From assembly GCA_002305505.1 (NCBI GenBank), contig DBRC01000051.1, positions 20,527 through 39,848 of the forward strand: a stretch of 19,322 nt of DNA, in the 5' to 3' direction. Positions 7,076 through 15,110 of the stretch are shown here, in pieces. Numbering within the stretch: the stretch's first letter is position 1; every line of letters begins with the position of its first letter. The notes beneath the pieces were generated by a model that saw only the letters and a list, made by a program, of their open reading frames with translations, was not told the DNA's origin and made no database searches. Made by a program: the position numbers and the translations under genes. The stretch is from Prevotella sp. UBA1378 (lineage in GTDB: Bacteria > Bacteroidota > Bacteroidia > Bacteroidales > Bacteroidaceae).

Positions 7076-8128
7076 ATGGCAAAAAAGCCTGCATCGCTCA
7101 AGGATATTGCGGCAAAGCTCGGTATCAGCATTGCCACCGTGAGCCGTGCCCTGCAAGGCAGTACGGCTATCAGCCAAAAAACCCGGCAGCATGTAATGCA
7201 GGTAGCCCAAGAACTGAACTACTCTAAGAATTTCCTCGCCGACGGGTTGCGCAACGGCACATTGCCCCTTATCGGCGTTATCCTTCCACACGGCGTAACG
7301 CTCTTTTACTCCAGCGTGCTCGACGGAATCGAGCATGTGGCGGCACAAGAGGGTTACGCCGTTATCAGTATGAATTCGCACGAAAGTTATGAGGAGGAGC
7401 GTAGCAGCGTGCAAAGCATGAAAAACCTGCACGTGGCAGGCATCATAGCCAGCGTGACACAGGAAACCGAGGACTTCTCCCATTTCGACATGCTGGCTGC
7501 CGATAATATCCCGGTGGTGTTCGTTGCACGCGACCCAGATATACAAGACACAGCACCCGCTAACCACCGGCCGACCGTAAGAAAAGCATATTCATCAGTA
7601 ACGGCCGACAGCATAGAGGCCGCACACCGCGCCACCCGCCACTTGATAGAACAGGGATGCCGCCGCATTGCCATGCTTTGCGGGCCAAGCCGCCTGAAAA
7701 TGGTGGCCGAACGGAAACACGGCTACATCGAGGCCTTGCACGACAACCACTTGCTGGTGCGCCCCGAATATGTGGCGTACAGCGACATAGACACGGCATC
7801 AGCCATTGATGCTACCCATGCGCTGTTAGACTTGCAGGAACGCCCCGATGCCATTATTGCCCTAAACGACACGTTGCTCTTCGCGGCCATGAAGGCTGTA
7901 AAGAGCAGCGGATTACGTATCCCCGAAGACGTGGCGCTCATCGGATTCAGCGACGTGCCTTATGTAGAAGACGTCAGCCCTACCCTTTCAACCATCGAGG
8001 ACCAAAGCCGCCTGATGGGCGAAACGGCTTGCCGGATGCTCATCGGGCAAATCCGCGGTAAGCGAGGCCATGGGCGCGAAATAATTCCCACGATACAGAA
8101 AATCCGCGAAAGCAGCAGGAAAAAATAA
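7076..8128 (+). CDS. LacI/GalR-family transcriptional regulator
   Basis: The 350-residue protein has the standard LacI layout. The helix-turn-helix is at about residues 7-28 (LKDIAAKLGISIATVSRALQ), the hinge helix at 49-60, and a periplasmic-binding-protein-like effector domain runs from about 64 to 340. The latter includes PDAIIALNDTLLFAAMKA and IPEDVALIGFSDVPY, both classic for the family. The ATG at 7076 is chosen because DNA-binding starts right after it; longer reading back to 6932 overlaps the DUF5606 gene. The effector and targets cannot be read from the sequence. It ends the nusB operon by position, which is unusual for a sugar-type regulator, and faces the outer-membrane barrel gene tail to tail. 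No clear palindromic operator was found nearby. Confidence 0.92.
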   Translation: MAKKPASLKDIAAKLGISIATVSRALQGSTAISQKTRQHVMQVAQELNYSKNFLADGLRNGTLPLIGVILPHGVTLFYSSVLDGIEHVAAQEGYAVISMNSHESYEEERSSVQSMKNLHVAGIIASVTQETEDFSHFDMLAADNIPVVFVARDPDIQDTAPANHRPTVRKAYSSVTADSIEAAHRATRHLIEQGCRRIAMLCGPSRLKMVAERKHGYIEALHDNHLLVRPEYVAYSDIDTASAIDATHALLDLQERPDAIIALNDTLLFAAMKAVKSSGLRIPEDVALIGFSDVPYVEDVSPTLSTIEDQSRLMGETACRMLIGQIRGKRGHGREIIPTIQKIRESSRKK

Positions 8129-8130
8129 AA

Positions 8131-8163
8131 TGCCGGGACACTGCGCTAACCACAGCCCCGGCA
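8131..8163. terminator. Shared hairpin between convergent lacI-type and barrel genes
   Basis: TGCCGGG at 8131-8137 pairs with CCCGGCA at 8157-8163 across a 19-nt loop. In the minus direction it is followed by TTTTATTTTTT, so it should work as an intrinsic terminator for the barrel gene. On the plus side the tail is only A/T-rich, so termination of the regulator gene there is less certain. Confidence 0.7.
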
Positions 8164-8190
8164 TAGATATATACTTACAGATTTACTTAT

Positions 8191-11145
8191 TCAGAAGCGG
8201 TCGCCGCCAAAACCTCCACCACCAAAACCTCCGCCGCGGTTACCACGGTTGCCACGGTTGCCGCCAAAGCCGGGGCCATCGCCTTCCGGGCCTCCACGCC
8301 GCATACCCTGCCGCGCCTCTTTCGACCCGAAGAGATTCATGCGGTAGATTACGTGCAGCATGGCATAACTTGTAACGGAGTTATACTCCGTGTCGCTGCG
8401 CTGCATGGCATTGATGGTGCGGCTGACCGTTGACTGCCGGCGCAGGATGTCGTAGAACTGCAGGCTGAGCGTAAGCGGCTTACCCTTGAGGAACCCCTGT
8501 GATATTTGGGCATTCCATATCAGTTCATTGGTATTCAGCGAAGCGTCATTATATCCCCGGCGGCTGTTCATATTCAAGTCGGTGGCCAGGCGCATCCCCC
8601 AAGGAAGCGTGAGGTTCGTATTAAATCCATAGGAAAACTGCCAAACGTCAAGATTCGAACTGGATACCAACTGATTGGCTGAGTGGCGGTAGTTGAGCGA
8701 ACCGTTCAGTTCGAACTCTATCCACTCGTTGCGGTAGCTCGCAGCCAAGCGCTCGTAGAGACTCAGTTCGCGCGTATTGTTCTTCTGCGAGTCGGATTTA
8801 TCGTCCACGCTGTAAAAGCCCACATAATTATTATAACTTACATTCGTTGTTGTATTGGCATTGAAGTAGGAAGCCGAGTCGAGCGACGAATTGAACATGA
8901 AGCTGCCCTCTGCACTCCACCTGCCATCAATATTTTCAGGCTGCGTGGTACGTCCGCCCGTTTCTTTATCGTAAGTAACCTTATTGGCAATGCTGTTCGA
9001 CGTTGTGCTGAATCTAAGCGATGCCCATAAAGCCTGCTGGCGTTTCTCCATATTGGCATTGTTATAGAATAAGCGGAACCGGTTCGTGAACGACGGCCTC
9101 AGTCCCGGATTTCCCTTCGAGATATTCAGGGGGTCGCTGTTGTCGGTAATATCGAGCAGGTCGGTCATGCTCGGCTGTTCGGTCTCGCCGCGGTAGTTGA
9201 AGCGCAACTGGCTTACTTTCGATATTTTCCAGCGGAAATCGGCCGTCGGGGTGAAATTGAAGACATGCCGCATCACCGTGGTGTCGAGCGACAGATATTG
9301 CTGGGTAAACTCGGTAGCCTGCGGCATGAAGGTAACGCCTACGTTGAAGTTGTAAGCCTGGCGGATGACGCGCAGCATCGCCTCAATCTCGTGGATATAG
9401 TTTTTATAAGACGAAAAGCGGCTCAAGCTCTTATTATAGTAAGTATCAATATCCCCGCCCACTTGCGATAAGAAGCTGTCCCATCCACGGTATCCGGGCG
9501 CTATGCCGCTGAAGTCGAAGCCGTAAGGTGGATTGGAAAAATCATAAGTCGAGCGATCGCTTTTAGTATATCTATATTGGAATTGATAGCTGAACTGCAG
9601 ATAAGTAGCTTTCAGGATGGGTTCGCTGTATGTTAGGCGTGCGCTGTAGTTCCAGTTCTTTTGCGGCGTCAGGTTATAACGGTTGGTCTGATAGGCCGAG
9701 TCGCGCAAAAACAGGCTGACACTGTTGCTTGTCATCGACTTGCTTTCGTTCTCCCCATAGTTTCCCCTCATCTGCAAGGTTATGTTACGCCCGGTGCTGT
9801 TCAGCTTGCGGTTGACTTGTAGCGTACCTCCCACTGATTTCGAATTACTGTAGGTGAGCGACGCATTACGGCGCCTATTGATTACGAGCGTGTCCGAAAG
9901 CGAACGCATATAATCAATGCCTGCGTCAGAAAGCGGGTCGGCAGTATAGAGATACGGGTCATCGGCATAAGTGGCAGACAGGCTGTTCCGCAAGCCGTCG
10001 TTGTCCGAATAACTGAATGTAGGGCGGAACGAAATGTTGGTCATCGTGTCGGGCATCCATTCCAGCCTCATCTGTGCATTCCAGCTGTTGCTGCGTGTAT
10101 AATTCTGGTTGATACTGTTCGAGAACGACTGCTGAGTGCTTACAAAGTTCTCACTCGAATTTCTGCTGAACACATCGCCGTCGCTATGATTCCAGCGCAC
10201 GCTCCCGTCAAATTTCAGTTTATCCTTCTCCTCATAGTTGAAGTTGACGCCAACCATCTTCGATGCACTCAGTCCGTTGCGGCCGCCGCCAAAACGGCCG
10301 CCGCCACCGGGGAATCCCATATCGTTGGTATTGTTGGAATTGAGAAATCCCATCACGCGCATCTTGCTGTTAAACTTTGCCGCCATCACCCGGGCAGCAT
10401 ATCGGTCTTCCGTACCGGCAGCAAGGTCTGTATTCGAGAAAAAACCTTTGTTCATCCCTCTTTTCAGCCCGAAGTCGAGCACAGTCTGCTCATTGCCGTC
10501 ATCTATTCCGCTTACACGTGCCAAGTCGCTCTTTTCGTCATAGGCTTTCACCTTTTCAACGATGGATGTCGGGAGATTCTTGAGGGCTGTTTTCGTATCG
10601 CCTGTCATAAACTCCTTACCGTCCACCATTATTTTCTTCACTTCCTTACCATTGATGGTGATTTTACCGTCGTCATCAACCTGAGCCCCCGGCAATTTCT
10701 TTATCAGTTCTTCCACTACCGACCCTTCCGGCGTGCGGTAGGCACCAGCATTATAAACAAACGTATCTTCTTTTACCGTCACCTTGGCCATGTGCCCCGT
10801 AATGGTTGTCTCTTTCAGCATAATGGCATCCGGCTCCACGGAAAGCGTCCCCAAAGCCACGGGCTTCGCTCCGCTTATTTTCAACTGGCGCAAAAGAGGC
10901 TTGAATCCCACGTACGAAACTTTTAAGAGGTAGCTGCCGTCGGCCGGTGCCGTCAATGAGAAATGCCCCTCCGCATTTGTAAGGGCATTGGTAACAAGCG
11001 AACTGTCGGTTTTAAGCAGCGACACTGTAGCCTGCACAGCAGCCTCCTTCGAATCTTTCTCTAATACGACACCCGTTATCGCACGTTGGGAAAACAAAGA
11101 AAGCGATGCTGCCATCAAGGCAATCAACAGTAAAGTTTTTTTCAT
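8191..11145 (-). CDS. TonB-receptor-like outer-membrane beta-barrel protein
   Basis: The 984-residue product has a signal peptide (about 1-19, ending SLFSQ) and a carboxypeptidase-regulatory-like domain (about 20-100, GVVLEKDSKEAAVQATVSLL). Next comes a plug-like domain (about 108-225, with VVEELIKKLPGAQVDDDGK and KIMVDGKEF), then a large barrel of the OMP_b-brl_3 type. Such proteins sit in the outer membrane; the substrate is unknown and there is no SusD partner beside it. Two glycine-rich segments stand out: GFPGGGGRFGGGRNG (about residues 276-290), probably an outer loop after the first strand, and a C-terminal tail of about 40 residues. The tail follows what looks like the last strand (VIYRMNLFG) and ends in Phe. 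It is a single-gene unit, convergent with the LacI-type gene. Confidence 0.88.
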   Translation of the reverse strand: MKKTLLLIALMAASLSLFSQRAITGVVLEKDSKEAAVQATVSLLKTDSSLVTNALTNAEGHFSLTAPADGSYLLKVSYVGFKPLLRQLKISGAKPVALGTLSVEPDAIMLKETTITGHMAKVTVKEDTFVYNAGAYRTPEGSVVEELIKKLPGAQVDDDGKITINGKEVKKIMVDGKEFMTGDTKTALKNLPTSIVEKVKAYDEKSDLARVSGIDDGNEQTVLDFGLKRGMNKGFFSNTDLAAGTEDRYAARVMAAKFNSKMRVMGFLNSNNTNDMGFPGGGGRFGGGRNGLSASKMVGVNFNYEEKDKLKFDGSVRWNHSDGDVFSRNSSENFVSTQQSFSNSINQNYTRSNSWNAQMRLEWMPDTMTNISFRPTFSYSDNDGLRNSLSATYADDPYLYTADPLSDAGIDYMRSLSDTLVINRRRNASLTYSNSKSVGGTLQVNRKLNSTGRNITLQMRGNYGENESKSMTSNSVSLFLRDSAYQTNRYNLTPQKNWNYSARLTYSEPILKATYLQFSYQFQYRYTKSDRSTYDFSNPPYGFDFSGIAPGYRGWDSFLSQVGGDIDTYYNKSLSRFSSYKNYIHEIEAMLRVIRQAYNFNVGVTFMPQATEFTQQYLSLDTTVMRHVFNFTPTADFRWKISKVSQLRFNYRGETEQPSMTDLLDITDNSDPLNISKGNPGLRPSFTNRFRLFYNNANMEKRQQALWASLRFSTTSNSIANKVTYDKETGGRTTQPENIDGRWSAEGSFMFNSSLDSASYFNANTTTNVSYNNYVGFYSVDDKSDSQKNNTRELSLYERLAASYRNEWIEFELNGSLNYRHSANQLVSSSNLDVWQFSYGFNTNLTLPWGMRLATDLNMNSRRGYNDASLNTNELIWNAQISQGFLKGKPLTLSLQFYDILRRQSTVSRTINAMQRSDTEYNSVTSYAMLHVIYRMNLFGSKEARQGMRRGGPEGDGPGFGGNRGNRGNRGGGFGGGGFGGDRF

Positions 11146-11270
11146 TCTATCTTGGATTTGTTACGCTTTTAAGACGCTGTTTCAGAATGAAAGTTTAATT
11201 TATACGCCAGAAAAAGTAAGCTTTTCAACAATTAGCGCACTTTTTATATACGGTTTTTAGTTTTTTTACG
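11146..11270. other. Divergent intergenic region between barrel gene and aroB
   Basis: The region is A/T-rich and carries the start signals of both genes. For aroB a -7 box is seen just to the right. For the barrel gene no clear TAnnTTTG was found on the minus strand; the closest, TACTTTTT near 11212-11219, lacks the final G. Confidence 0.4.
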
Positions 11271-11278
11271 TATCTTTG
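11271..11278 (+). promoter_or_regulatory. -7 promoter box for aroB
   Basis: TATCTTTG matches the Bacteroidetes TAnnTTTG element. No good TTG was found about 20 bp upstream, only T-rich sequence. The box ends 9 nt before the ATG at 11288, so the transcript would be nearly leaderless, or translation begins at the later ATG at 11306. Confidence 0.55.
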
Positions 11279-11287
11279 CAATCCGAT

Positions 11288-12340
11288 ATGGAAAGACAGA
11301 ACGTAATGATATCCGAAGATCTGGAGACAGTGCTTGCACAGGCCATTGCCGGGTGCAGACATGACCGCCTCTTTGTTCTGGCCGACAATATAACCGAAAG
11401 GCTGTGCGTGCCCATCGTCGAAAAGTTCGACTGCATGCGCGGCGCACAGAAAATCGTAATCGGAGCCACGGATACCAATAAGTCGCTGGAATCCATCTCG
11501 CACGTATGGGCCGAGCTGGGGCGCCTTGGCGCCACGCGCCACTCGCTGATGCTCAATATCGGCGGCGGCATGGTGACCGACTTGGGGGGATTTGCCGCAT
11601 CAACCTTTAAGCGCGGCATAGCTTATATCAACGTGCCGACCACCCTGCTCGCAATGGTCGACGCCAGTGTCGGCGGCAAGACGGGCATCAATTTCAATGG
11701 CTTGAAAAATGAAATCGGCGTGTTCAATAATGCCGGCTGTGTGATTCTCGATACCACATTCTTAAAAACAATGGACGCGGAAAATATCCGTTCGGGATAT
11801 GCCGAGATGCTGAAACACGGGCTGATCAGCAACGAAAGGATGTGGGCCGAACTTATCGGTTTCAGCCTTGAATGCCCCGACCTGACACTACTGGGGCACA
11901 TGGTTGGCAAATCGGTGGCAGTAAAAGAACGCATCGTTGCGGAAGACCCGACAGAAAAAGGTATCCGCAAAGCCCTGAACTTAGGCCATACCATTGGGCA
12001 TGCATTCGAATCGTTTGCTCTGCGACACAGTCCCATACTGCACGGTTATGCCGTTGCCTACGGATTGATATGCGAACTGTACCTCAGTGCCGTCAAAACG
12101 GGATTCCCGGCTGATAAACTGCGGCAGACGGCGGGCTTTATCAACAAACACTACGGCAAACTGCCCATCAGTTGCAACGACTATCCCTCGCTGCTGGAAC
12201 TGATGACGCACGACAAGAAGAACATCGGCGATGCCATCAACTTTACGCTGCTGGGCAGCATCGGCGACATCCGAATCAATCAGACTGCGACAAAAGAAGA
12301 AATAATGGAAGCGCTCGACTTCTATAGGGAAAACAACTAA
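11288..12340 (+). CDS. aroB: 3-dehydroquinate synthase
   Basis: AroB converts DAHP to 3-dehydroquinate, the second step of the shikimate pathway to chorismate, using NAD and a divalent metal. The 350-residue protein has the NAD-binding NIGGGMVTDLGGFAAS segment, VDASVGGKTGIN, and the metal ligands in GYAEMLKHG (Glu), LGHTIGHAFE (His) and ILHGYAVAYG (His). HDKKN near the C-terminus is also standard. An upstream TTG at 11276 is in frame but lies within the promoter box, so I prefer the ATG at 11288; 11306 is possible. It stands alone with its own promoter and terminator and converges on the menaquinone operon, which consumes chorismate. Confidence 0.95.
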   Translation: MERQNVMISEDLETVLAQAIAGCRHDRLFVLADNITERLCVPIVEKFDCMRGAQKIVIGATDTNKSLESISHVWAELGRLGATRHSLMLNIGGGMVTDLGGFAASTFKRGIAYINVPTTLLAMVDASVGGKTGINFNGLKNEIGVFNNAGCVILDTTFLKTMDAENIRSGYAEMLKHGLISNERMWAELIGFSLECPDLTLLGHMVGKSVAVKERIVAEDPTEKGIRKALNLGHTIGHAFESFALRHSPILHGYAVAYGLICELYLSAVKTGFPADKLRQTAGFINKHYGKLPISCNDYPSLLELMTHDKKNIGDAINFTLLGSIGDIRINQTATKEEIMEALDFYRENN

Positions 12341-12366
12341 TACTACCTTTTTATTACTAACTTAGG

Positions 12367-12404
12367 GCGGAGCATACTCGAGAGAGCTGTACTCCGCTTT
12401 TTTT
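12367..12404 (+). terminator. Intrinsic terminator after aroB
   Basis: GCGGAG at 12367-12372 pairs with CTCCGC at 12392-12397, extended by TAC/GTA with a small bulge, and is followed at once by seven T residues (12398-12404). It lies 26 nt after the aroB stop and 12 nt before the end of the convergent menE. Confidence 0.88.
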
Positions 12405-12415
12405 AGCATGTGTTT

Positions 12416-13417
12416 CTATCCCGGACCCGGGTATTCCTTATTCCCCAGGATAGCTGCTGCTATCTGTTCGGCCGCTGCCCGTGCGGGCTTCCCCGTCGGT
12501 GTCAACGGGAGCTCATCCACAGGCAAACAAGAGCTGGGATGCCAATACTTGGGCAACACAGCGGCACAGATACGCTGCACCTCAGCAATATTGCCCGACA
12601 CGGCCAGTAAAACCGGCCGTTCGCCAAACTTGGCATCTTCACACTTCGTAACAAGGAATGGTACCTGCAGGAACGGCCTCAAGGCATTCTCCACCTCCTC
12701 TATCTGTATCTTAATGCCGCCACAGCATATCACATTGTCCTTACGGCCGATGATACGGAACCGGCGGCCGTCGCCGGCAATGACGGCACGGTCGTTGGTT
12801 GTAAGCGGCGAAGCACATACCTGCGGCGCATCGATTATAAGGCAGCCGTCGGAATCCAGACTAACGCCTACCCCAGCGAATGGCGTATACCACTCGCTGG
12901 CATCCTGCCCGTTCAGCCGGCGCAAAGCGACATGCGATAACGTCTCGGTCATGCCATAAGTGCTCCATACCGCATTGGGGAAGGCCTGTAGCCGGGCCGC
13001 CATGCCGGCATCCACGCTTCCGCCCCCGATGAGCAGATGGCGCACCTGCATCAAGCGTTCGCACTCTTCGGCCACCTGTAACGTATTGTAAACCTGGAGC
13101 GGTACCATGGCAGCCAAATCAACCGGTTCCGAAACATGCCGCATCGGATGCCCGTCTGGCTCTACGCATATCAACTGCAGGCCGCAGACGATGCTCCGCA
13201 CCGCCATCATCTTACCCGCAATATAGTCGAGCGGCATGCAGAGCAAGGCCTTATCGCCTTTGTGCAGCCCTAAAAACGAGCAGGTATTACGGGCAGAGGC
13301 TTCCATACGCCACTTCTCTACCCATACGGGCTTCGGCCGGCCTGTTGAGCCGCTGGTATGGACGAGCAGGCTGCCGGAACCGTTGTTCCATTCGTCTATA
13401 AACTCCCGCAATACCAT
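12416..13417 (-). CDS. menE: o-Succinylbenzoate-CoA ligase, short form
   Basis: MenE activates o-succinylbenzoate with ATP and CoA. The 333-residue protein is an acyl-adenylate ligase: TSGSTGRPK (21-29), YGMTET (154-159), GRKDNVI (224-230) with GGIKIQIEEVE (233-243), and TPTGK with catalytic K310. It lacks roughly the first 100 residues found in the 451-residue E. coli enzyme, but all core motifs are present, so it is a compact form and not a broken gene. The start overlaps the end of menC by 22 nt; the ATG at 13417 is the only good choice, with VHTSGSTG close behind. It is the last gene of the operon. Confidence 0.93.
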   Translation of the reverse strand: MVLREFIDEWNNGSGSLLVHTSGSTGRPKPVWVEKWRMEASARNTCSFLGLHKGDKALLCMPLDYIAGKMMAVRSIVCGLQLICVEPDGHPMRHVSEPVDLAAMVPLQVYNTLQVAEECERLMQVRHLLIGGGSVDAGMAARLQAFPNAVWSTYGMTETLSHVALRRLNGQDASEWYTPFAGVGVSLDSDGCLIIDAPQVCASPLTTNDRAVIAGDGRRFRIIGRKDNVICCGGIKIQIEEVENALRPFLQVPFLVTKCEDAKFGERPVLLAVSGNIAEVQRICAAVLPKYWHPSSCLPVDELPLTPTGKPARAAAEQIAAAILGNKEYPGPG

Positions 13418-14427
13418 AATGTATCACCACATAACTCCAACGGCATATCAATATTGTCCGTAAACAGCTGTCCGGTACCTAACCCTTGAGGCATGCTGAC
13501 CGGCATTCCGTATGTCTGCGCTGCAAACTGGGCAACGGCATTCAGGCCTACGTTGCTCTCCAGCGCACTGGTAATCCATGAGCCGATACCCATGCCTCGG
13601 GCAATGTCAACCCACTCTCCGCAGCCTTTCATCCCCCCATGCAACGACGGTTTCAAGATGATATAAGCTGGCCGGATGATGTTCAACATCTGCCGCTTCA
13701 TCTCGGGCAGGTTTACGCCAATCAGTTCTTCGTCGAGGGCGATGGGCAGCGGCGACTCCCGGCACAGCTCTGCCATATTGCCCCATTGGCGGGCCTTGAT
13801 GGGCTGTTCGATAGAATGAATCGCATACTGTGACAACAGTTCCAACTTATGGAGCGCTTCGTCAAACGTGAAAGCGCCGTTAGCATCCAGGCGCAGCTCG
13901 ATTTCGTGCGGCGGGAAACGTTCGCGGATACGCTTCACCAAATCAAGCTCCCTGTCGAAATCAATGGCTCCAATTTTCAGTTTAAGACAACCGAACCCCT
14001 GTTCTATTTTCTCCTCCATGCGTCCAAGCATCTCCTCATAAGAGCCCATCCACAAGAGTCCGTTAATAGGAATACCCTGTTCGCCCCGGCTGAACGGCGT
14101 ATCAAACAGCCGCTCACCGTTCTGCAGATGGAGCAATGCCGTTTCCAGCCCGAAGAGCATCGACGGATAAGGGCGCATCACGCCATAGTCGATTTCACCT
14201 TCCTGCTCGAATTTATCACACAGCGCCCCCAACAGTTTGGCATACTCGTCGTGAGGCAGTGCGTCGCAGCTCAAACCGGGTAGCGGCGCACATTCGCCGA
14301 TACCGCGGCGCATACCGTCGCTTACTTCGACAAACCACGAGTGGCGGGTAGTGTATACGCCACGCGAGGTGGTGGCGGGTTGCTTGAAATGGAACGTACG
14401 TTCCGAGATGGTTATTTTTCTTTTCAT
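13396..14427 (-). CDS. menC: o-Succinylbenzoate synthase
   Basis: MenC dehydrates SHCHC to o-succinylbenzoate. The 343-residue protein belongs to the enolase superfamily and keeps its catalytic set: KLK with K149 and K151, metal ligands D181 (LDANGAF), E207 (SIEQP) and D232 (ALDEE), and K259 in IILKPSL. The muconate-lactonizing-type N-terminal domain covers about residues 1-110. The overlap with menE implies coupled translation. Upstream, the 78-nt gap to the four-helix-bundle gene is mostly filled by 9-bp repeats that form a stable hairpin, so menC and menE expression may depend on read-through of that structure. Confidence 0.93.
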   Translation of the reverse strand: MKRKITISERTFHFKQPATTSRGVYTTRHSWFVEVSDGMRRGIGECAPLPGLSCDALPHDEYAKLLGALCDKFEQEGEIDYGVMRPYPSMLFGLETALLHLQNGERLFDTPFSRGEQGIPINGLLWMGSYEEMLGRMEEKIEQGFGCLKLKIGAIDFDRELDLVKRIRERFPPHEIELRLDANGAFTFDEALHKLELLSQYAIHSIEQPIKARQWGNMAELCRESPLPIALDEELIGVNLPEMKRQMLNIIRPAYIILKPSLHGGMKGCGEWVDIARGMGIGSWITSALESNVGLNAVAQFAAQTYGMPVSMPQGLGTGQLFTDNIDMPLELCGDTLWYCGSL

Positions 14428-14444
14428 TTCAGTATCTTTTTAGT

Positions 14445-14507
14445 GGGCCTATTGGGCCTATAGGCCTTATAGGTCTTATAAGAGTTATAAGACTAATAAG
14501 GCCTGTC
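14445..14507. repeat. Seven degenerate 9-bp repeats forming a 41-nt hairpin
   Basis: On the plus strand the units are GGGCCTATT, GGGCCTATA, GGCCTTATA, GGTCTTATA, AGAGTTATA, AGACTAATA and AGGCCTGTC, in strict 9-bp register. The run reaches into the stop codon of the four-helix-bundle gene. Within it 14463-14503 folds as an 8-bp stem (GGCCTTAT/ATAAGGCC), a 2x2 mismatch, a 9-bp stem (GTCTTATAA/TTATAAGAC) and a 3-nt loop. No T-run follows in the transcribed direction, so it is not a standard terminator. A related run lies in menF. Confidence 0.88.
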
Positions 14508-15060
14508 AGCCCCCATGCTTTTTCCTATAGTCTAAGCGCGCTTTCATCATTTGTTCTTTAATGCCGCCGTTTTCTACGAAATCTTTCTTCAAGCGTTCCA
14601 GCAGATTGCGCAGGAGCATGTCTTCCTGATGAATCAAGGTGATGGCAATATTTGCTATGGCCTCATCCGAACGCTTTTCTATCGCTTCACGATAAAACGC
14701 CGAGTCGTTGTGACGCTTGCATACAGCCCGCGCCTGAACTGCCTTCTGATGGTTAACATCCCACAGTTCCAATCGGCGCACACGCAAATAGTCCTCGTAG
14801 TCAATCAGCAGTTCCTGCAAACTGGCCCTTGCCACATTCATCAGTTTAATCTCTGTTTCGGCAGAGGTTTCCGCCGCACTGCTGCCCTCGGCAATATTCT
14901 GCTTGCCCGACCGGGCCGCCTGCACCATTTGGTCGATGGTTCTGTCGCCTTTCTGCAAGAAGCGATGACAGAAATAAAAAGTGATGTCGTAGATACATTC
15001 CGCTTTCTGATAAGCAATCAGGTCGCGGTAATTACCTTTCTTGGAGAGGAAGCTGTGCAT
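14506..15060 (-). CDS. Four-helix-bundle protein (S23/Avd-like, suffix-domain type)
   Basis: The 184-residue, all-helical protein resembles the four-helix-bundle family related to the 23S rRNA intervening-sequence protein and to Avd of diversity-generating retroelements. Signature phrases are YRDLIAYQKAECIYDITFYF (about 11-30), IDQMVQAARSGKQNIAEGSS (42-61) and ETEIKLMNVARASLQELLID (67-86). After about residue 115 comes an extra helical region, like the suffix-domain subfamily, with a very basic end (RLDYRKKHGG). Family members are thought to bind structured nucleic acid; the role here is unknown. It has no place in menaquinone synthesis and sits between menB (50-nt gap) and menC. Its base composition looks more A/T-rich than menD or menF. 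A hairpin repeat begins at its stop codon. Confidence 0.82.
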   Translation of the reverse strand: MHSFLSKKGNYRDLIAYQKAECIYDITFYFCHRFLQKGDRTIDQMVQAARSGKQNIAEGSSAAETSAETEIKLMNVARASLQELLIDYEDYLRVRRLELWDVNHQKAVQARAVCKRHNDSAFYREAIEKRSDEAIANIAITLIHQEDMLLRNLLERLKKDFVENGGIKEQMMKARLDYRKKHGG

Positions 15061-15110
15061 CTTTTTTATTTATAGTAGTTTTACAGAACCCAGGAACCGT
15101 GCTAACAATA

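Noticed and set aside
10186..10926. 246-residue open frame opposite the barrel gene
   Set aside because: Shadow of a well-supported outer-membrane protein gene, with no family features.
12408..12959. 183-residue open frame opposite menE
   Set aside because: Antisense to menE, whose adenylation motifs are intact; no start signals or domain.
12416..13417. menE as a truncated pseudogene
   Set aside because: It is shorter than E. coli MenE, but all adenylation motifs and the catalytic Lys are present and the start overlaps menC neatly.
14463..14503. Ordinary intrinsic terminator
   Set aside because: The stems are strong but A/T-rich in the centre, and the transcribed strand has no U-run after the hairpin.
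14445..14507. CRISPR array
   Set aside because: The units are contiguous and 9 bp long, without spacers or cas genes.
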